NCBI GenBank assembly: GCA_041665605.1 | Contig: JBAYIO010000038.1 | Coordinates: 1-42,649, forward strand | Reading direction: 5' to 3' | Length of the DNA: 42,649 nt | From: CAIPAT01 sp041665605 | Lineage (GTDB): Bacteria; Verrucomicrobiota; Lentisphaeria; Victivallales; Victivallaceae | Part shown: positions 1 to 8,777 of the stretch, piece by piece | Numbering within the stretch: position 1 is the stretch's first letter | Layout: the number at the start of each line of letters is the position of its first letter | The notes under the pieces: generated by a model | Told to the model about the DNA's origin: nothing | What the model saw: the letters and a program-made list of their open reading frames with translations, nothing else | Database searches by the model: none | Translations under genes and position numbers: made by a program

Positions 1-1
1 A

Positions 2-157
2 TACAATACAAGAAATATAGTGCAAAAAATGACTTTGTCAAAAACAAAATTAAAGAAAAATGAAACTTTATTGAAAGTATTTCTTGAGAATTATAATCAT
101 CACCGCTCTACTGAGCCATTACTAATATTCGTAGATAAACACAAAATAATCGGATAA
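2..157 (+). CDS. Possible C-terminal end of a gene cut by the window edge
   Basis: The frame is open from the left edge and ends in TAA at 155-157. It contains an ATG at 29 that would give a 42-residue peptide. The readable end includes ENYNHHRSTEPLL, which vaguely resembles the YNxxRPH tail of some transposases, but this is too short to assign. The stretch is AT-rich and has no convincing ribosome-binding site before the ATG. It may be the tail of a gene that lies outside the window, or chance. Confidence 0.2.
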   Translation, partial: YNTRNIVQKMTLSKTKLKKNETLLKVFLENYNHHRSTEPLLIFVDKHKIIG

Positions 158-161
158 ATAT

Positions 162-190
162 TTGTATTTTTATGTTTTGTCTGCTATACT
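162..190 (+). promoter_or_regulatory. Candidate promoter of the RRM gene, giving a long leader
   Basis: TTGTAT at 162-167 and TATACT at 185-190 are 17 nt apart. If this is the promoter, the mRNA would have an untranslated leader of roughly 235 nt before the ATG at 434. Long structured leaders are common on cold-inducible RNA-binding protein genes, which fits, but the -35 box is weak (4 of 6). Nothing else that could be a gene was seen between 158 and 433. Confidence 0.3.
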
Positions 191-433
191 AGTAACTGTA
201 GAATTTTTGATGATGTTTTGTAAGTGTTACATTTATGATGGTTGTCAAATATTTACCGGACGGGAATTAGTCCTGTTCAGTAATTTTTCTATTTTGTCAT
301 GCCTCGTTTTAGGCTGACGAAAACCGGCGAGTCACCTGCCGTTAAAAGGGGAACATTGAAATATCTTTCTGGCCATGGAAAAATTTTCGGTTCTATTTTA
401 CATTAATAATCATGGCGTTCAGGAAGAAGAAAA

Positions 434-781
434 ATGAATCTCTATGTCGGCAACCTCTCATTCAAGACCACAGACGCATCACTCAAAGACGCATTCCAGG
501 CTCACGGACAGATCGAATCTGCCCGCGTTGTAATGGATCGCGATACCGGAAGCTCCAAGGGTTTCGGCTTTGTCGAAATGCCCAACCGTGAAGAAGCCAT
601 GGCTGCAATCACTGCACTCAACGGCACCGATCTCGAAGGCAGAAGCATCAACGTGAACGAAGCCCGTCCGAAACCCGAAGGCGGCGAACGCCGCAGCAGC
701 GGTGGTGGATTTGGCGGCGGTAATCGCGGCGGTGGCGACCGCGGTGGTTTCAGTGGCGGCGGTAGCCGCAGAAGCTACTAA
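434..781 (+). CDS. Glycine-rich RRM RNA-binding protein
   Basis: This 115-residue protein is one RNA-recognition motif followed by a Gly/Arg-rich tail. RNP2 (LYVGNL, residues 3-8) and RNP1 (KGFGFVEM, about 42-49) carry the aromatic residues that stack on RNA bases. Residues from about 83 onward are rich in GGG, RGG and SGG and end in RRSY. This is the layout of the small bacterial RRM proteins (cyanobacterial Rbp-like) linked to cold response and RNA chaperoning. The start is supported by an AGGAAGAAG stretch just upstream. The gene stands alone, with a terminator directly after it. Family assignment is firm. The RNA targets and any cold regulation are inferred. Confidence 0.93.
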   Translation: MNLYVGNLSFKTTDASLKDAFQAHGQIESARVVMDRDTGSSKGFGFVEMPNREEAMAAITALNGTDLEGRSINVNEARPKPEGGERRSSGGGFGGGNRGGGDRGGFSGGGSRRSY

Positions 782-807
782 GTTCCAGTAACGCTTTAGC
801 GTTTTCA

Positions 808-847
808 CAGCCGGCAGGAGCAATCCCGCCGGCTGTTTTATTTTATC
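808..847 (+). terminator. Intrinsic terminator after the RRM gene
   Basis: CAGCCGGC (808-815) pairs perfectly with GCCGGCTG (828-835) around a 12-nt loop, and a T-rich tail (TTTTATTTTAT) follows. It lies 27 nt after the stop of the RRM gene and points the same way. It could also partly serve the convergent GH130 gene, but the T tract is only on the plus strand. Confidence 0.85.
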
Positions 848-896
848 CGTTTGCCCGTCAGCTCATCAAGCCTGGAGAAGTTACTGACCGGCAAAA

Positions 897-1958
897 TCAT
901 GCCGGAGCGAGTTCGCGTTCCGGGGTATGTTGCGTCCTGCTGACGAATGGACGACCGGCAGGCGCCCCGCATAGTTCCAGCAGATCGTTCACATCCGCCG
1001 TCGCCAGACATTCGACGGTGTCGGCGGCGCCGTAATATATTTTCACCTCACCGGAATCCTCCAGAATCATGCCGCCGGGGAAAATCACGCTGCCGCGCAT
1101 ACCGTCGGTCTCGTAATCCTTTTCCGCCGCGAGCAGCGGCCGGTCATACATACCGATGATTCTGGACGGATCGCGAAGATCCAGCAGCATCAATCCGCCG
1201 AAGTATTCCTTGTTCCAGCCGCCGTGCCAACTAAGCAGTTCCTTGTCCGTATGCTTCCATACCGCGTGGAATGTGGTAAGCCAGCCGGCACGGGTTTTGA
1301 CCGGCGGGGCCGCCGGGCCGATCTTGCAGTTGCTGAACGGTACTTTTTCAGAACCCAGCAGCAACCGGCTGTTGCCCCAGTATTTGCAGTCCGGTGATTC
1401 GGAAATCCAGATGTCAAAGGCTTCAGGGGCTCCCCGTCCGTAAATCGGGAACGGACGCTCCAGGCGCACGAACATACCGTTGATTTTTTCCGGAAACAGC
1501 ACCATATTGCGATTGTCCGGCACCGACAGCGACAGCAGTTCGAATTTCTCAAGATCGTCAGTGACGGCAATCCCCCCGCAAATGCCGTGACGGGTGTCAG
1601 CGGCGAAACAGAGATAGCATCTATCCTCGATAACAGTAAGCCGGGGATCATACACCCGCAATATTTCATCCGTCAATGGAATCGGGAGTACCGGTTCAGG
1701 CTTGATCCGCCAGTTGACGCCGTCATCACTCACCGCCAGTCCAAGGTTGATCCTGATTTGCGGAAACACCTTATGTTTCAGGCGGCGCATGTCTTCCCGG
1801 TAATAGCCGTAATCGTTCCGGAACAGCATGACGTACTTGCCCTGGTACTTTGTAATACCTGCATTATAAGTCAGCGTTGATTCAAATGGCACCATTGACG
1901 GTTTTATCAACGGGTTGCATGGAGACTTCTTAATCTGTGAACATGTAGTAAATTTCAT
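897..1958 (-). CDS. GH130 family beta-mannoside phosphorylase/hydrolase
   Basis: This is a cytoplasmic five-bladed propeller enzyme of glycoside hydrolase family 130, which includes beta-1,4-mannosyl-glucose and mannooligosaccharide phosphorylases and some mannosidases. Family signatures are visible in order: YDPRLT with the conserved Asp that acts as proton donor, NMVLFPEKINGMFVRLERP, KIGPAAPP, and a terminal YYGAADT. No signal peptide is present, so it would act on imported oligosaccharide. The frame is open up to 2003, but the ATG there has its AGGA touching the start codon. ATG 1958 has GGAA at normal spacing and is preferred, giving about 353 residues. It follows the large glycosidase gene and is probably co-transcribed with it. 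Phosphorylase versus hydrolase and the exact glycan cannot be decided here. Confidence 0.85.
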   Translation of the reverse strand: MKFTTCSQIKKSPCNPLIKPSMVPFESTLTYNAGITKYQGKYVMLFRNDYGYYREDMRRLKHKVFPQIRINLGLAVSDDGVNWRIKPEPVLPIPLTDEILRVYDPRLTVIEDRCYLCFAADTRHGICGGIAVTDDLEKFELLSLSVPDNRNMVLFPEKINGMFVRLERPFPIYGRGAPEAFDIWISESPDCKYWGNSRLLLGSEKVPFSNCKIGPAAPPVKTRAGWLTTFHAVWKHTDKELLSWHGGWNKEYFGGLMLLDLRDPSRIIGMYDRPLLAAEKDYETDGMRGSVIFPGGMILEDSGEVKIYYGAADTVECLATADVNDLLELCGAPAGRPFVSRTQHTPERELAPA

Positions 1959-2011
1959 TTTCAATTCCATCGTTATGTCTTTGTAAATAATATCCTGAAA
2001 CATTCCTGTCT

Positions 2012-5000
2012 TTATTTTTCAGCGAATTCCCAGTACATGGCGGATCCATTAGTCAGCTTGTGCTTGAGAGACACTTTAAGCTGACCATTTTCAAAGGTCG
2101 CAGGTATCTGTTCCAGGCGTCGCCCGGAGCTTGACAGCGCCCATACCTTCAGAGAATTGCCATTGTTCAAAATTATTCCGGCCTGACCGGCGCGGAGCAG
2201 TTTCTTATCGCTTCCCCATGCGGAGACCCAGGTGTTCACATTCTCAAAACGCATGCCTTCGTTAAGAACGTCTGTCGGGAATATTGCAAGAATGTGCCGG
2301 CTCTGTTCCAGCGGCAGTCCGTCAAGGCTGTGGAAAGATAAAGACGCGGCGCCGGCATCAATGTCCATGCTCAAACCGGATATACTTATTTTATCTTTAT
2401 GCTGCACAACGGCACCCCGGCTTTTAGGGGTGTCCAGAATAATCCGGCCTGCCTTGAACTCGAAAACCGTTTCTCCTGTTTCCGTCTCCATTATTCCGCC
2501 AGCGATATTGCTGCGGTTCTTATCAGGCATAATCGTTTTCCGCATTTTGCTGAACCATGCGGACAAATCTTCCGGGCTTCCACTTTTCGCCAGTTCCATC
2601 TGCATTTTTCCCGCATTAATGCCTGCAATAAGCGGCAGGACAGGAAATTCTCCGGAAACGGCCTGATTCAAGTTCACGCCGGTTTTTGTAACAAATGCAA
2701 GGATATCCGCTTCGCCATGAGTTGAAAAATTTTTATCGAACAGTCCTGTGGACGGAGACCACAAATCAATCCGCCCCGCCGCAGGCTTTACATCGCCCCG
2801 CAGGAAAAGGAATTTTATCTGCCGTTCCGTTGCCTGCCCGATTGCCTCATTGACCTTGTCAAAAGATTTCGCCGGAAAATCGCCTGTGAGCGAACCGGGT
2901 TCGCCGGCATAAGTAAAATTGATTAAGGCATCCCAGCCCTGCAAGGCGGATAAACTTCCCAGCATGAGGCCGTTCTCATTTCTGTAACGGTTCGGGAAAA
3001 CAATATCATACTCACTTATAACAAACGGTTTTCCCCACTGACGAGTGCATGCGACGCTCAAGAAAGGATTGTCCCGATACCACCATTGATTTGCCCGCAG
3101 CATTGCACGCTGATGGAATGAATAAGGCAATGACCACTCTTTTTCTGCAAAACGCGGATGATCCCAGTAACAGTGATTATCCACAAACGGAAATTCGCGC
3201 CGCACCAGCGCCGTATATCTGTCAGATCCCATATTCAAATCAACCAGCGGAGCTTTTGCCCCAGTCTGCTTCAGAAATTCAGCCATTTCCCTGTATGCGG
3301 CGGCACAAACTTCAACGGTGAAGCGCAGATTGTCCGAACCTCTTTTGTCCGAAGCGGCTTCGGGAGTGAACTTGATATTCCCGGATTCTATGGTTTCAGA
3401 TGAAGCAAGGGAACTGCCCCAGTTATTTTTTAGCTCCGCGGTAGTGCCGTATTTTTTCTTCAACCATAAACTGAAAGCGTTGTTGTACATTACAGCAACC
3501 TGCTCCGGCGCTTTGGGGAATACATAAGGCAGGAAATCTTCATTTACCAGCCCCAGATATAAAATGGCCGGTTCATCTTTCAGCGCCAGCCCGGTATAGG
3601 GGTTGACGTGAGAGATGAGTTTGCTGATCCACTGCTTCAAATCATCTCTGAATTCGGATTTCAGCGGAAATGAAGACTCATAAGCGTGGCGTGAATTACC
3701 CCTGTCCTTCCAGCCGGGATAAAATTTGTCAGTGATATTCTGAGTCCAGCGCCCCATAAAAAGGTCCATAGTAATATATATGCCCCTTTTTTTCAGTTCG
3801 AAAATCAACTGGTCAAATTTGTCTGTCTGCATCTTGTCAAGGTCCGGACCGTGTTCTGTTTCCTTCCGGATAACAGAGTCGACATGCGAAACACGCACCA
3901 GATTAATTCCCATGCGGGCAAAACGATCAGCCAGACGGGCCAGATCTTCCCGAGTTGCATTTTCGAATATTTTAGGGGACATTACTGAAAAATTTGTTCC
4001 CGCAAAACGTGCCCGCTGCCCGTTTTTTTCGAACACAAAATGTTCTCCCTGTATTCTTGCAAATCCATTTTTCCCTGCCGGCGCATCCAGCAGATCTGAC
4101 AGGTCAAGTGCGCTTCCTGACTCTATTTCCTTTTCAAGTTTAAACGGAATCCATTCCTGGCCGGCAGTCACCGTCCAGCCTTGAGGTTTTGGGAAATCTA
4201 CAGGCATTGCAGATAAAGATACTCCGGCGATTCCCCACATGGCGTTTCCCGCGCTTTCAAAACGCAAAGCTGACAATTTCTTTCCGGCCGGTAATTCAAA
4301 CCGGGAAACATACAACCCGACATAACTGCTCCGGTTTTCAGCCGACCAGCCGACATAAGCATTAGGCAGATGATTCGGAGCCCACCAGTCAGCAACGTCG
4401 CGACCGCGCATCACCGGAACCGGAGCCCCTTCTCCATTGCTGAATACAGGAATAATCCGGCCCACCTCTGTATTTGTTTTAGACGTCCATGCGGTAGCAT
4501 GCAGCAGATAAACATATTTTGCGTCTGCAAGTGAATCAGGAATCGCTAAAACGGCTTTTTCCGGCAGGAAATTATGCAGAGCATCTCTGAGCACAATCGC
4601 AGCTTGGGGACCGGCTGCAATATTGAAACGCACATTTCCATAAACATTATCGCCTGTTGGAAGAGCCGAAAGGTCATTTTGTCTGCCCTGATCGGTCCAT
4701 CCGCCTTTCCGGTCTCCGGCAACTTCATCCGTCAATCCCATATTGGCGACTCCGGACAGGCTCACCGGATCCGCCGCGCCGTTAAGCTGCAGTATCCATG
4801 CATGAATAGTAACCGGTTTGTCTGCCTCGACTTCGAATATTTGCGATACTACCGCGTCATGCCACACGCATATTGCATTTTTACCGTGCTGCACCTGTTT
4901 CATATCGGTCACCAGTTTCACTTCTCCGGCTTTTTTGCCTCCGGCAGTCCACCCCATGGGCAAGTTTCCGGCAAGTTCCTCAAAGTCCCCATTTACAATT

Positions 5001-5419
5001 TTTGCTCCTTCAGCAGTAAGATTGTCCCAGATGACAGGCACCGGATAGTTTTGATTATCGTTTCCCGGAAGATATTTTCCCATGAGAATGATCTTCACCT
5101 TCCCGCTTTTCGCCGGAGTAAAACATATATCGGCCTCCGTCCATTTATTAAAAACTGTACTTATATCAATACGGACATGGGTATTGGCTTTATCGCCGCG
5201 CCATGCGGAATAAGACCATTTTGCTTTTCCGGCGTTGACGTCTTTAAGCTCAATGTTTCCGGCGCTGCCGTCAATATCGATCCTGGCCTCATTGGGAAGC
5301 TTGAACCCGTCAGGAACTGCGTCCGCGGCAATAAGCATTGTTGCAGACGGCAGTGCAATTACTGAAATAATTAAAAAGAACAACCATATTAGAATTCGAA
5401 AACATATATGAGGATGCAT
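2012..5419 (-). CDS. Large secreted clan GH-A-like (GH5/GH42-type) glycosidase
   Basis: The protein is about 1135 residues (1140 if the ATG at 5434 is used; residue numbers here follow that longer form). A hydrophobic signal segment spans about 13-37. A carbohydrate-binding-like beta-sandwich region follows to about 440. A TIM barrel runs from about 460 to 860 and starts with FAGTNFSVMS. The two expected catalytic glutamates are visible: the acid/base in LVNEDF (E632) and the nucleophile in FVISEYD (E808). A C-terminal beta domain completes it. This is the pattern of clan GH-A retaining glycosidases; the family number and substrate are not certain. The start at 5419 is chosen because AAAGG precedes it by 7 nt. 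It sits between the pilin and GH130 genes, 8 nt or more before the latter, as one probable operon. Confidence 0.8.
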   Translation of the reverse strand: MHPHICFRILIWLFFLIISVIALPSATMLIAADAVPDGFKLPNEARIDIDGSAGNIELKDVNAGKAKWSYSAWRGDKANTHVRIDISTVFNKWTEADICFTPAKSGKVKIILMGKYLPGNDNQNYPVPVIWDNLTAEGAKIVNGDFEELAGNLPMGWTAGGKKAGEVKLVTDMKQVQHGKNAICVWHDAVVSQIFEVEADKPVTIHAWILQLNGAADPVSLSGVANMGLTDEVAGDRKGGWTDQGRQNDLSALPTGDNVYGNVRFNIAAGPQAAIVLRDALHNFLPEKAVLAIPDSLADAKYVYLLHATAWTSKTNTEVGRIIPVFSNGEGAPVPVMRGRDVADWWAPNHLPNAYVGWSAENRSSYVGLYVSRFELPAGKKLSALRFESAGNAMWGIAGVSLSAMPVDFPKPQGWTVTAGQEWIPFKLEKEIESGSALDLSDLLDAPAGKNGFARIQGEHFVFEKNGQRARFAGTNFSVMSPKIFENATREDLARLADRFARMGINLVRVSHVDSVIRKETEHGPDLDKMQTDKFDQLIFELKKRGIYITMDLFMGRWTQNITDKFYPGWKDRGNSRHAYESSFPLKSEFRDDLKQWISKLISHVNPYTGLALKDEPAILYLGLVNEDFLPYVFPKAPEQVAVMYNNAFSLWLKKKYGTTAELKNNWGSSLASSETIESGNIKFTPEAASDKRGSDNLRFTVEVCAAAYREMAEFLKQTGAKAPLVDLNMGSDRYTALVRREFPFVDNHCYWDHPRFAEKEWSLPYSFHQRAMLRANQWWYRDNPFLSVACTRQWGKPFVISEYDIVFPNRYRNENGLMLGSLSALQGWDALINFTYAGEPGSLTGDFPAKSFDKVNEAIGQATERQIKFLFLRGDVKPAAGRIDLWSPSTGLFDKNFSTHGEADILAFVTKTGVNLNQAVSGEFPVLPLIAGINAGKMQMELAKSGSPEDLSAWFSKMRKTIMPDKNRSNIAGGIMETETGETVFEFKAGRIILDTPKSRGAVVQHKDKISISGLSMDIDAGAASLSFHSLDGLPLEQSRHILAIFPTDVLNEGMRFENVNTWVSAWGSDKKLLRAGQAGIILNNGNSLKVWALSSSGRRLEQIPATFENGQLKVSLKHKLTNGSAMYWEFAEK

Positions 5420-5495
5420 TATTTTGCCTTTCATTTTTCTTCTGAAATTTTTTCTGCTTTTTATCTGGCTGGCGAACCATTGCCTGGTACTTGAT

Positions 5496-5525
5496 TACGC
5501 TGCTTGTCGGCATCGAAGCAGCGTA
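5496..5525. repeat. Strong 10-bp stem-loop between pilin and glycosidase genes
   Basis: TACGCTGCTT (5496-5505) and AAGCAGCGTA (5516-5525) are a perfect inverted repeat around a 10-nt loop. On the plus strand a T6 run follows five bases later. On the minus strand, the direction of transcription here, no T run follows. It may therefore set the pilin-to-glycosidase expression ratio by mRNA processing or partial termination, and is not a clean terminator of the pilin message. Confidence 0.5.
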
Positions 5526-5606
5526 GCGAATTTTTTAAAACATTTTTAACCGCTTTGCCAGTTACCCCGTTCAGGGAGAACCCCGCCGGGACGCCCGCAA
5601 GATATG

Positions 5607-6416
5607 TTAATCGGTTGTGCCGTTGTTTAAATTTATGCCTTCCATCATGGCCGCGTTGTTGTCCTTTGAATTATCCTGCTTGAAAAGCTGCTCGTATTTT
5701 TTGGATGTCACATGCCCGTCCATATAACATACATTGGCCTTGCCTTTGGACGGATTGAGCGGCGGCATCGCGCCGGCTGTAAGCAGGGTACGCGGATCTT
5801 CACCGCCATGCCGGTATGCAAAATTGCCGAAACTGTTAGTCGTTCCGTCATTGAGTATTTTGTTGTCCGCACACAATAACGCCCGCGATGACTGTGTAAT
5901 GGCGGATGTTTTACGGTACATGTATTTACGGGTAACCGCCGCGCCGGTACGCCAGTCGTTGTATGTTCCCTGGTTGGGTTTGTTCGCTGTCAGACAAGTA
6001 TTGACCACTACGTGCGTATGGGCATATTTATTCTCGGCGAGAAGGCCGAACGGAATCGGTTCGCCCGGACAGGCGAAAGTACCTTTGGTAAGTGTCGAAC
6101 CGCCAAAATAACCATAATAAGTGACTCCGAAATTCGTTCCGCCGCGGATGCCGTCGTCTTTTACGCCGGAAAGGAAGTTGCGGAAAAAGTCACTGGCAAA
6201 GCCTCCTCTGGCCGCCGGCGCTATCCAGTCGCCATTGTCCTGCGAATAAGACGCCTGAGCCGTCCCGATGGTTTTAAAATTATTGGCACAGCTTGCGGAA
6301 CGGGCGACATCGCGGGCTTTGGCAAGGGCCGGCAGCAGCATTGAGGCCAAAATCGCGATGATCGCGATCACCACGAGGAGTTCAATGAGTGTGAAAATTA
6401 AAATTTGCCGTTTCAT
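5607..6416 (-). CDS. Type II pseudopilin-like protein with prepilin N-terminus (locus A)
   Basis: The protein is about 269 residues with an N-terminal prepilin cleavage/methylation motif. A short basic leader (MKRQIL) precedes FTLIELLVVIAIIAIL, which is both the cleavage site and the membrane helix. The globular part includes SCANNFKTIG, typical of the abundant pilin-like proteins of Lentisphaerota and Planctomycetota, and ends with the MDGHV element seen in the H-X9-DG family. The start at 6416 is preferred over the upstream in-frame ATG at 6431 because GGAG lies at proper spacing from it. It is the first enzyme-locus gene after the AraC regulator. It would be made at the inner membrane, and its role in glycan use is unknown. 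Confidence 0.9.
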   Translation of the reverse strand: MKRQILIFTLIELLVVIAIIAILASMLLPALAKARDVARSASCANNFKTIGTAQASYSQDNGDWIAPAARGGFASDFFRNFLSGVKDDGIRGGTNFGVTYYGYFGGSTLTKGTFACPGEPIPFGLLAENKYAHTHVVVNTCLTANKPNQGTYNDWRTGAAVTRKYMYRKTSAITQSSRALLCADNKILNDGTTNSFGNFAYRHGGEDPRTLLTAGAMPPLNPSKGKANVCYMDGHVTSKKYEQLFKQDNSKDNNAAMMEGINLNNGTTD

Positions 6417-6464
6417 TTTTATGCTCTCCATTTTCTGTTTTTAAGTTTATTATTATCTGACTGC

Positions 6465-6524
6465 ATTATAGATAATAACCCGCAAACAGTTTAAATGATA
6501 TGCCCAAAAAAGCAAAAACATATC
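6465..6524 (-). promoter_or_regulatory. Candidate AraC-dependent promoter of locus A
   Basis: On the minus strand a perfect TATAAT sits at 6465-6470, with no good -35 box 16-18 nt upstream, as expected of an activator-dependent promoter. Upstream of it the inverted repeat GATATG (6497-6502) and CATATC (6519-6524) may be a binding site for the AraC protein encoded next door. Both parts are inferred. Confidence 0.35.
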
Positions 6525-6575
6525 TATCAGGGCAAATGTTCAGTTTTAACGCCTCCCGTGTGAAAAATCAGACGT

Positions 6576-7547
6576 TCAATGTATTTTCCGGTATTTTGTG
6601 GGGCTGATGCCGTAAAACCGTTTGAAAATTCTGGAAAAATGAAATTGATTCTCAAATCCAAACATTTCACTTATCTCTTTAATTGTAGCTCGCGGATCTT
6701 TCAGGAACGGCTCAAGCCTGCTTAGTTTATACCTTGTAAATGCTTCAACCGGGGGTTCGCCAATAATGGTTTTATATTTATGGGTCAACGAACTTCTGCT
6801 CATATTCATGCCGGCGACAATTTCCGCGATATTTAATTTGCCGTGAATATGCTTTTCAAATATTTCAAACAATGTGCGTCTCATCGCTTCATCGCCCAAA
6901 CTTCTTGTAAATGTCGCCGAAAGCTGCCATTCGGGAAACAGGAAGATAATTTTCCAGAAAAGTGCCCGGAAAAGACTATCCATAATATAGAACGTATTGG
7001 AATGATTTTCGGCGGTTCCGGCTGCAACCAGTTGCTTAAAAACGGAGGTGAAGAATTCATCAGCCGGACATTTAATTTTCTGGTCGTCCGGAGTCACGCC
7101 GTCCTGGAATAATTTCCGCTTGATCTTGGCATTCCCGGGCTTCGTATTGTCCAAATGTCCATCACCCGGATTATTGATTGCGAAAGTAATAATGGTAAAT
7201 TCGGTACCCGGCTGCAAAATGTCCTGATGCCAGTCACCTTCCTGCACCAGCAGCAATTCACCGACCCGCACAGACAATTCCTGATTATTCAGCAGACACC
7301 TGTAATCTCCTGCAGTCGGTATGATGATCTCATAGGCCGGATGACAGTGTCTGCGATAGGAAAAGTCCTGTTTGGCTTTGAAAAAACTGATGCCAAGAAA
7401 GAAAAGATCGAAAGAATTTACGACTTTCAAGTCGCAATATCTTAAGGAGCTTTCTCTTGCGAAAAGATCATTTTCCTCTTTGTAATACATAAATCCGGAA
7501 ATCCTGCTATATTTGCCGTGTTCACACATATACTTTAATGCGTACAA
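6576..7547 (-). CDS. AraC-family transcriptional regulator with cupin sensor domain
   Basis: The protein is up to 323 residues. The N-terminal half is a cupin-type sugar-sensing domain (RRHCHPAYEIIIPTAG, then the GELLLVQEGDWHQ turn). The C-terminal 100 residues hold two helix-turn-helix motifs, with the AraC signature ending in FENQFHFSRIFKRFYGISP. The longest frame begins at a TTG (7547) with GGAA upstream. ATG codons at 7529 and 7490 are alternatives, so the first 20 residues are uncertain. It is divergent from the aldo/keto reductase and upstream of the pilin/glycosidase genes, so it likely activates locus A in response to a sugar. Confidence 0.9.
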   Translation of the reverse strand: MYALKYMCEHGKYSRISGFMYYKEENDLFARESSLRYCDLKVVNSFDLFFLGISFFKAKQDFSYRRHCHPAYEIIIPTAGDYRCLLNNQELSVRVGELLLVQEGDWHQDILQPGTEFTIITFAINNPGDGHLDNTKPGNAKIKRKLFQDGVTPDDQKIKCPADEFFTSVFKQLVAAGTAENHSNTFYIMDSLFRALFWKIIFLFPEWQLSATFTRSLGDEAMRRTLFEIFEKHIHGKLNIAEIVAGMNMSRSSLTHKYKTIIGEPPVEAFTRYKLSRLEPFLKDPRATIKEISEMFGFENQFHFSRIFKRFYGISPTKYRKIH

Positions 7548-7607
7548 TAACTTTTTTCCATTAATGCCGGAGGTAAACGCAATCTATATTTCCGATTCCG
7601 GTTCAAA

Positions 7608-7711
7608 TTTTAAAAGTGCTTTCTTGTTGCCGACATGTTTTAAAACTGCTTTGACTACTTTTAAAATTAAAAAATAAAGCTTTTTATTGCGCTTGCGGTT
7701 TTAAAACTTGC
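7608..7711. promoter_or_regulatory. Four phased TTTTAAAA repeats, candidate AraC binding sites
   Basis: The octamer TTTTAAAA begins at 7608, 7638, 7659 and 7699. Copies 1 and 2 extend to TTTTAAAA(G/C)TGCTTT, and copy 4 continues CTTGC. The starts are 30, 21 and 40 bp apart, close to whole turns of the helix. They fill the space between the AraC-type gene and the divergent aldo/keto reductase. AraC proteins typically bind directly repeated sites, so these are plausible operators. Poly-A/T composition of the region could produce some of this by chance. Confidence 0.45.
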
Positions 7712-7718
7712 AACTTTC

Positions 7719-7727
7719 TGATATAAT
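7719..7727 (+). promoter_or_regulatory. Extended -10 promoter of the aldo/keto reductase
   Basis: TGATATAAT matches an extended -10 element (TG, one base, TATAAT at 7722-7727). No good -35 hexamer is present, which suits an extended -10 or activator-dependent promoter. The TTTTAAAA copy at 7699 lies where an activator would contact polymerase. Confidence 0.5.
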
Positions 7728-7768
7728 TTAGATGTACTATTCTTAATTATTAATCAAAGGTGAATGAA

Positions 7769-8776
7769 ATGAGCTATAATCCGGATGAACAGAGATATAC
7801 TAAAATGACGTATAACCGCTGCGGCAGAAGCGGACTCAAACTGCCCGCGCTTTCGCTGGGACTGTGGAACAACTTCGGCGATAATGACGCTTTCGAGAAC
7901 TGCCGTAATATGATTTACCGGGCATTCGACCTTGGCATCACCCACTTCGATCTGGCCAATAACTACGGTCCGAAACCGGGTGCCGCCGAATCTAAATTCG
8001 GCAGGATTTTGTGCGAAGGACTGGATGCGCACCGCGACGAACTGGTGATTTCCACCAAAGCCGGATATCTGATGTGGCCCGGGCCTTACGGCGAATGGGG
8101 TTCCCGCAAGTATCTGCTGGCCAGCCTGGACCAGAGCCTCAAGCGCATGGGCCTGGAATATGTGGATATTTTCTATTCGCACCGCCTGGATCCGGACACC
8201 CCGCTGGAAGAGACGATGACCGCATTGGACACCGCGGTACGCCAGGGCAAGGCCCTTTACGCGGGTATTTCTTCCTATCCTCCGTCCGAAACCCGTCTGG
8301 CGGCGAAAATCCTGCGCGATCTCGGCACGCCGTGCCTGATTCATCAGCCGTCCTACAGCATGCTGAACCGCTGGGTCGAAGACGCCCTGCTTGACGTTTT
8401 GGAAGAGGAAGGCATCGGCGCGATCGCATTCTGTCCCCTCGCCCAGGGGCTGCTGACTTCGCGTTACCTCAACGGCATTCCGGATGATTCCCGCGCCGGC
8501 AAAGGTATCGTGTTCCTGAAAAAGGAAAACATCACCGAGGAAGTAATCAACAAGGTCCGCGCCTTGAACACCATTGCCCGGGAGCGCGGCCAATCGCTGG
8601 CGCAAATGGCCCTGGCCTGGATTCTCAAAGACCGCCGGATAACTTCAGTGCTGATCGGGGCCAGCAAAGTATCGCAGATTGAAGAGAATGTCATTGCTTT
8701 AAAGAATCTGGTATTTTCGGATGACGAGCTCAATAGAATTGAAGTCATCCTGAAAAACAAACCGGAAAAGAAATAA
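7769..8776 (+). CDS. Aldo/keto reductase, YghZ/glyceraldehyde-phosphate reductase-like
   Basis: This is a 335-residue NADPH-dependent reductase with a TIM-barrel fold. Counting from the ATG at 7769, the catalytic tetrad is visible: D61 and Y66 in DLANNYGP, K97 in STKAGY and H138 in FYSHR. The NYGP motif and overall length resemble E. coli YghZ, an L-glyceraldehyde 3-phosphate reductase of the Kvbeta-related group. An in-frame GTG at 7760 lies inside the AAAGG ribosome-binding site, so ATG 7769 (8 nt away) is the likely start. It is divergent from the AraC gene, which suggests joint control with sugar breakdown. A 39-bp copy of its 3' end reappears at 22140-22178. Confidence 0.92.
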   Translation: MSYNPDEQRYTKMTYNRCGRSGLKLPALSLGLWNNFGDNDAFENCRNMIYRAFDLGITHFDLANNYGPKPGAAESKFGRILCEGLDAHRDELVISTKAGYLMWPGPYGEWGSRKYLLASLDQSLKRMGLEYVDIFYSHRLDPDTPLEETMTALDTAVRQGKALYAGISSYPPSETRLAAKILRDLGTPCLIHQPSYSMLNRWVEDALLDVLEEEGIGAIAFCPLAQGLLTSRYLNGIPDDSRAGKGIVFLKKENITEEVINKVRALNTIARERGQSLAQMALAWILKDRRITSVLIGASKVSQIEENVIALKNLVFSDDELNRIEVILKNKPEKK

Positions 8777-8777
8777 C

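Noticed and set aside
4574..5365. A 263-codon plus-strand frame opposite the large glycosidase
   Set aside because: No ribosome-binding site or domain; the minus-strand gene has signal peptide and catalytic motifs.
5496..5525. Intrinsic terminator for the locus A pilin
   Set aside because: On the transcribed minus strand no T run follows the stem, so it is listed as a stem-loop only.
7608..7711. A short CRISPR-like array
   Set aside because: The repeated part is only 8-15 bp, spacing is uneven and no cas genes are present.
7754..8605. A 283-codon open frame antisense to the aldo/keto reductase
   Set aside because: It mirrors a well-conserved gene with catalytic residues on the plus strand; its translation shows no domain and is a codon-bias shadow.
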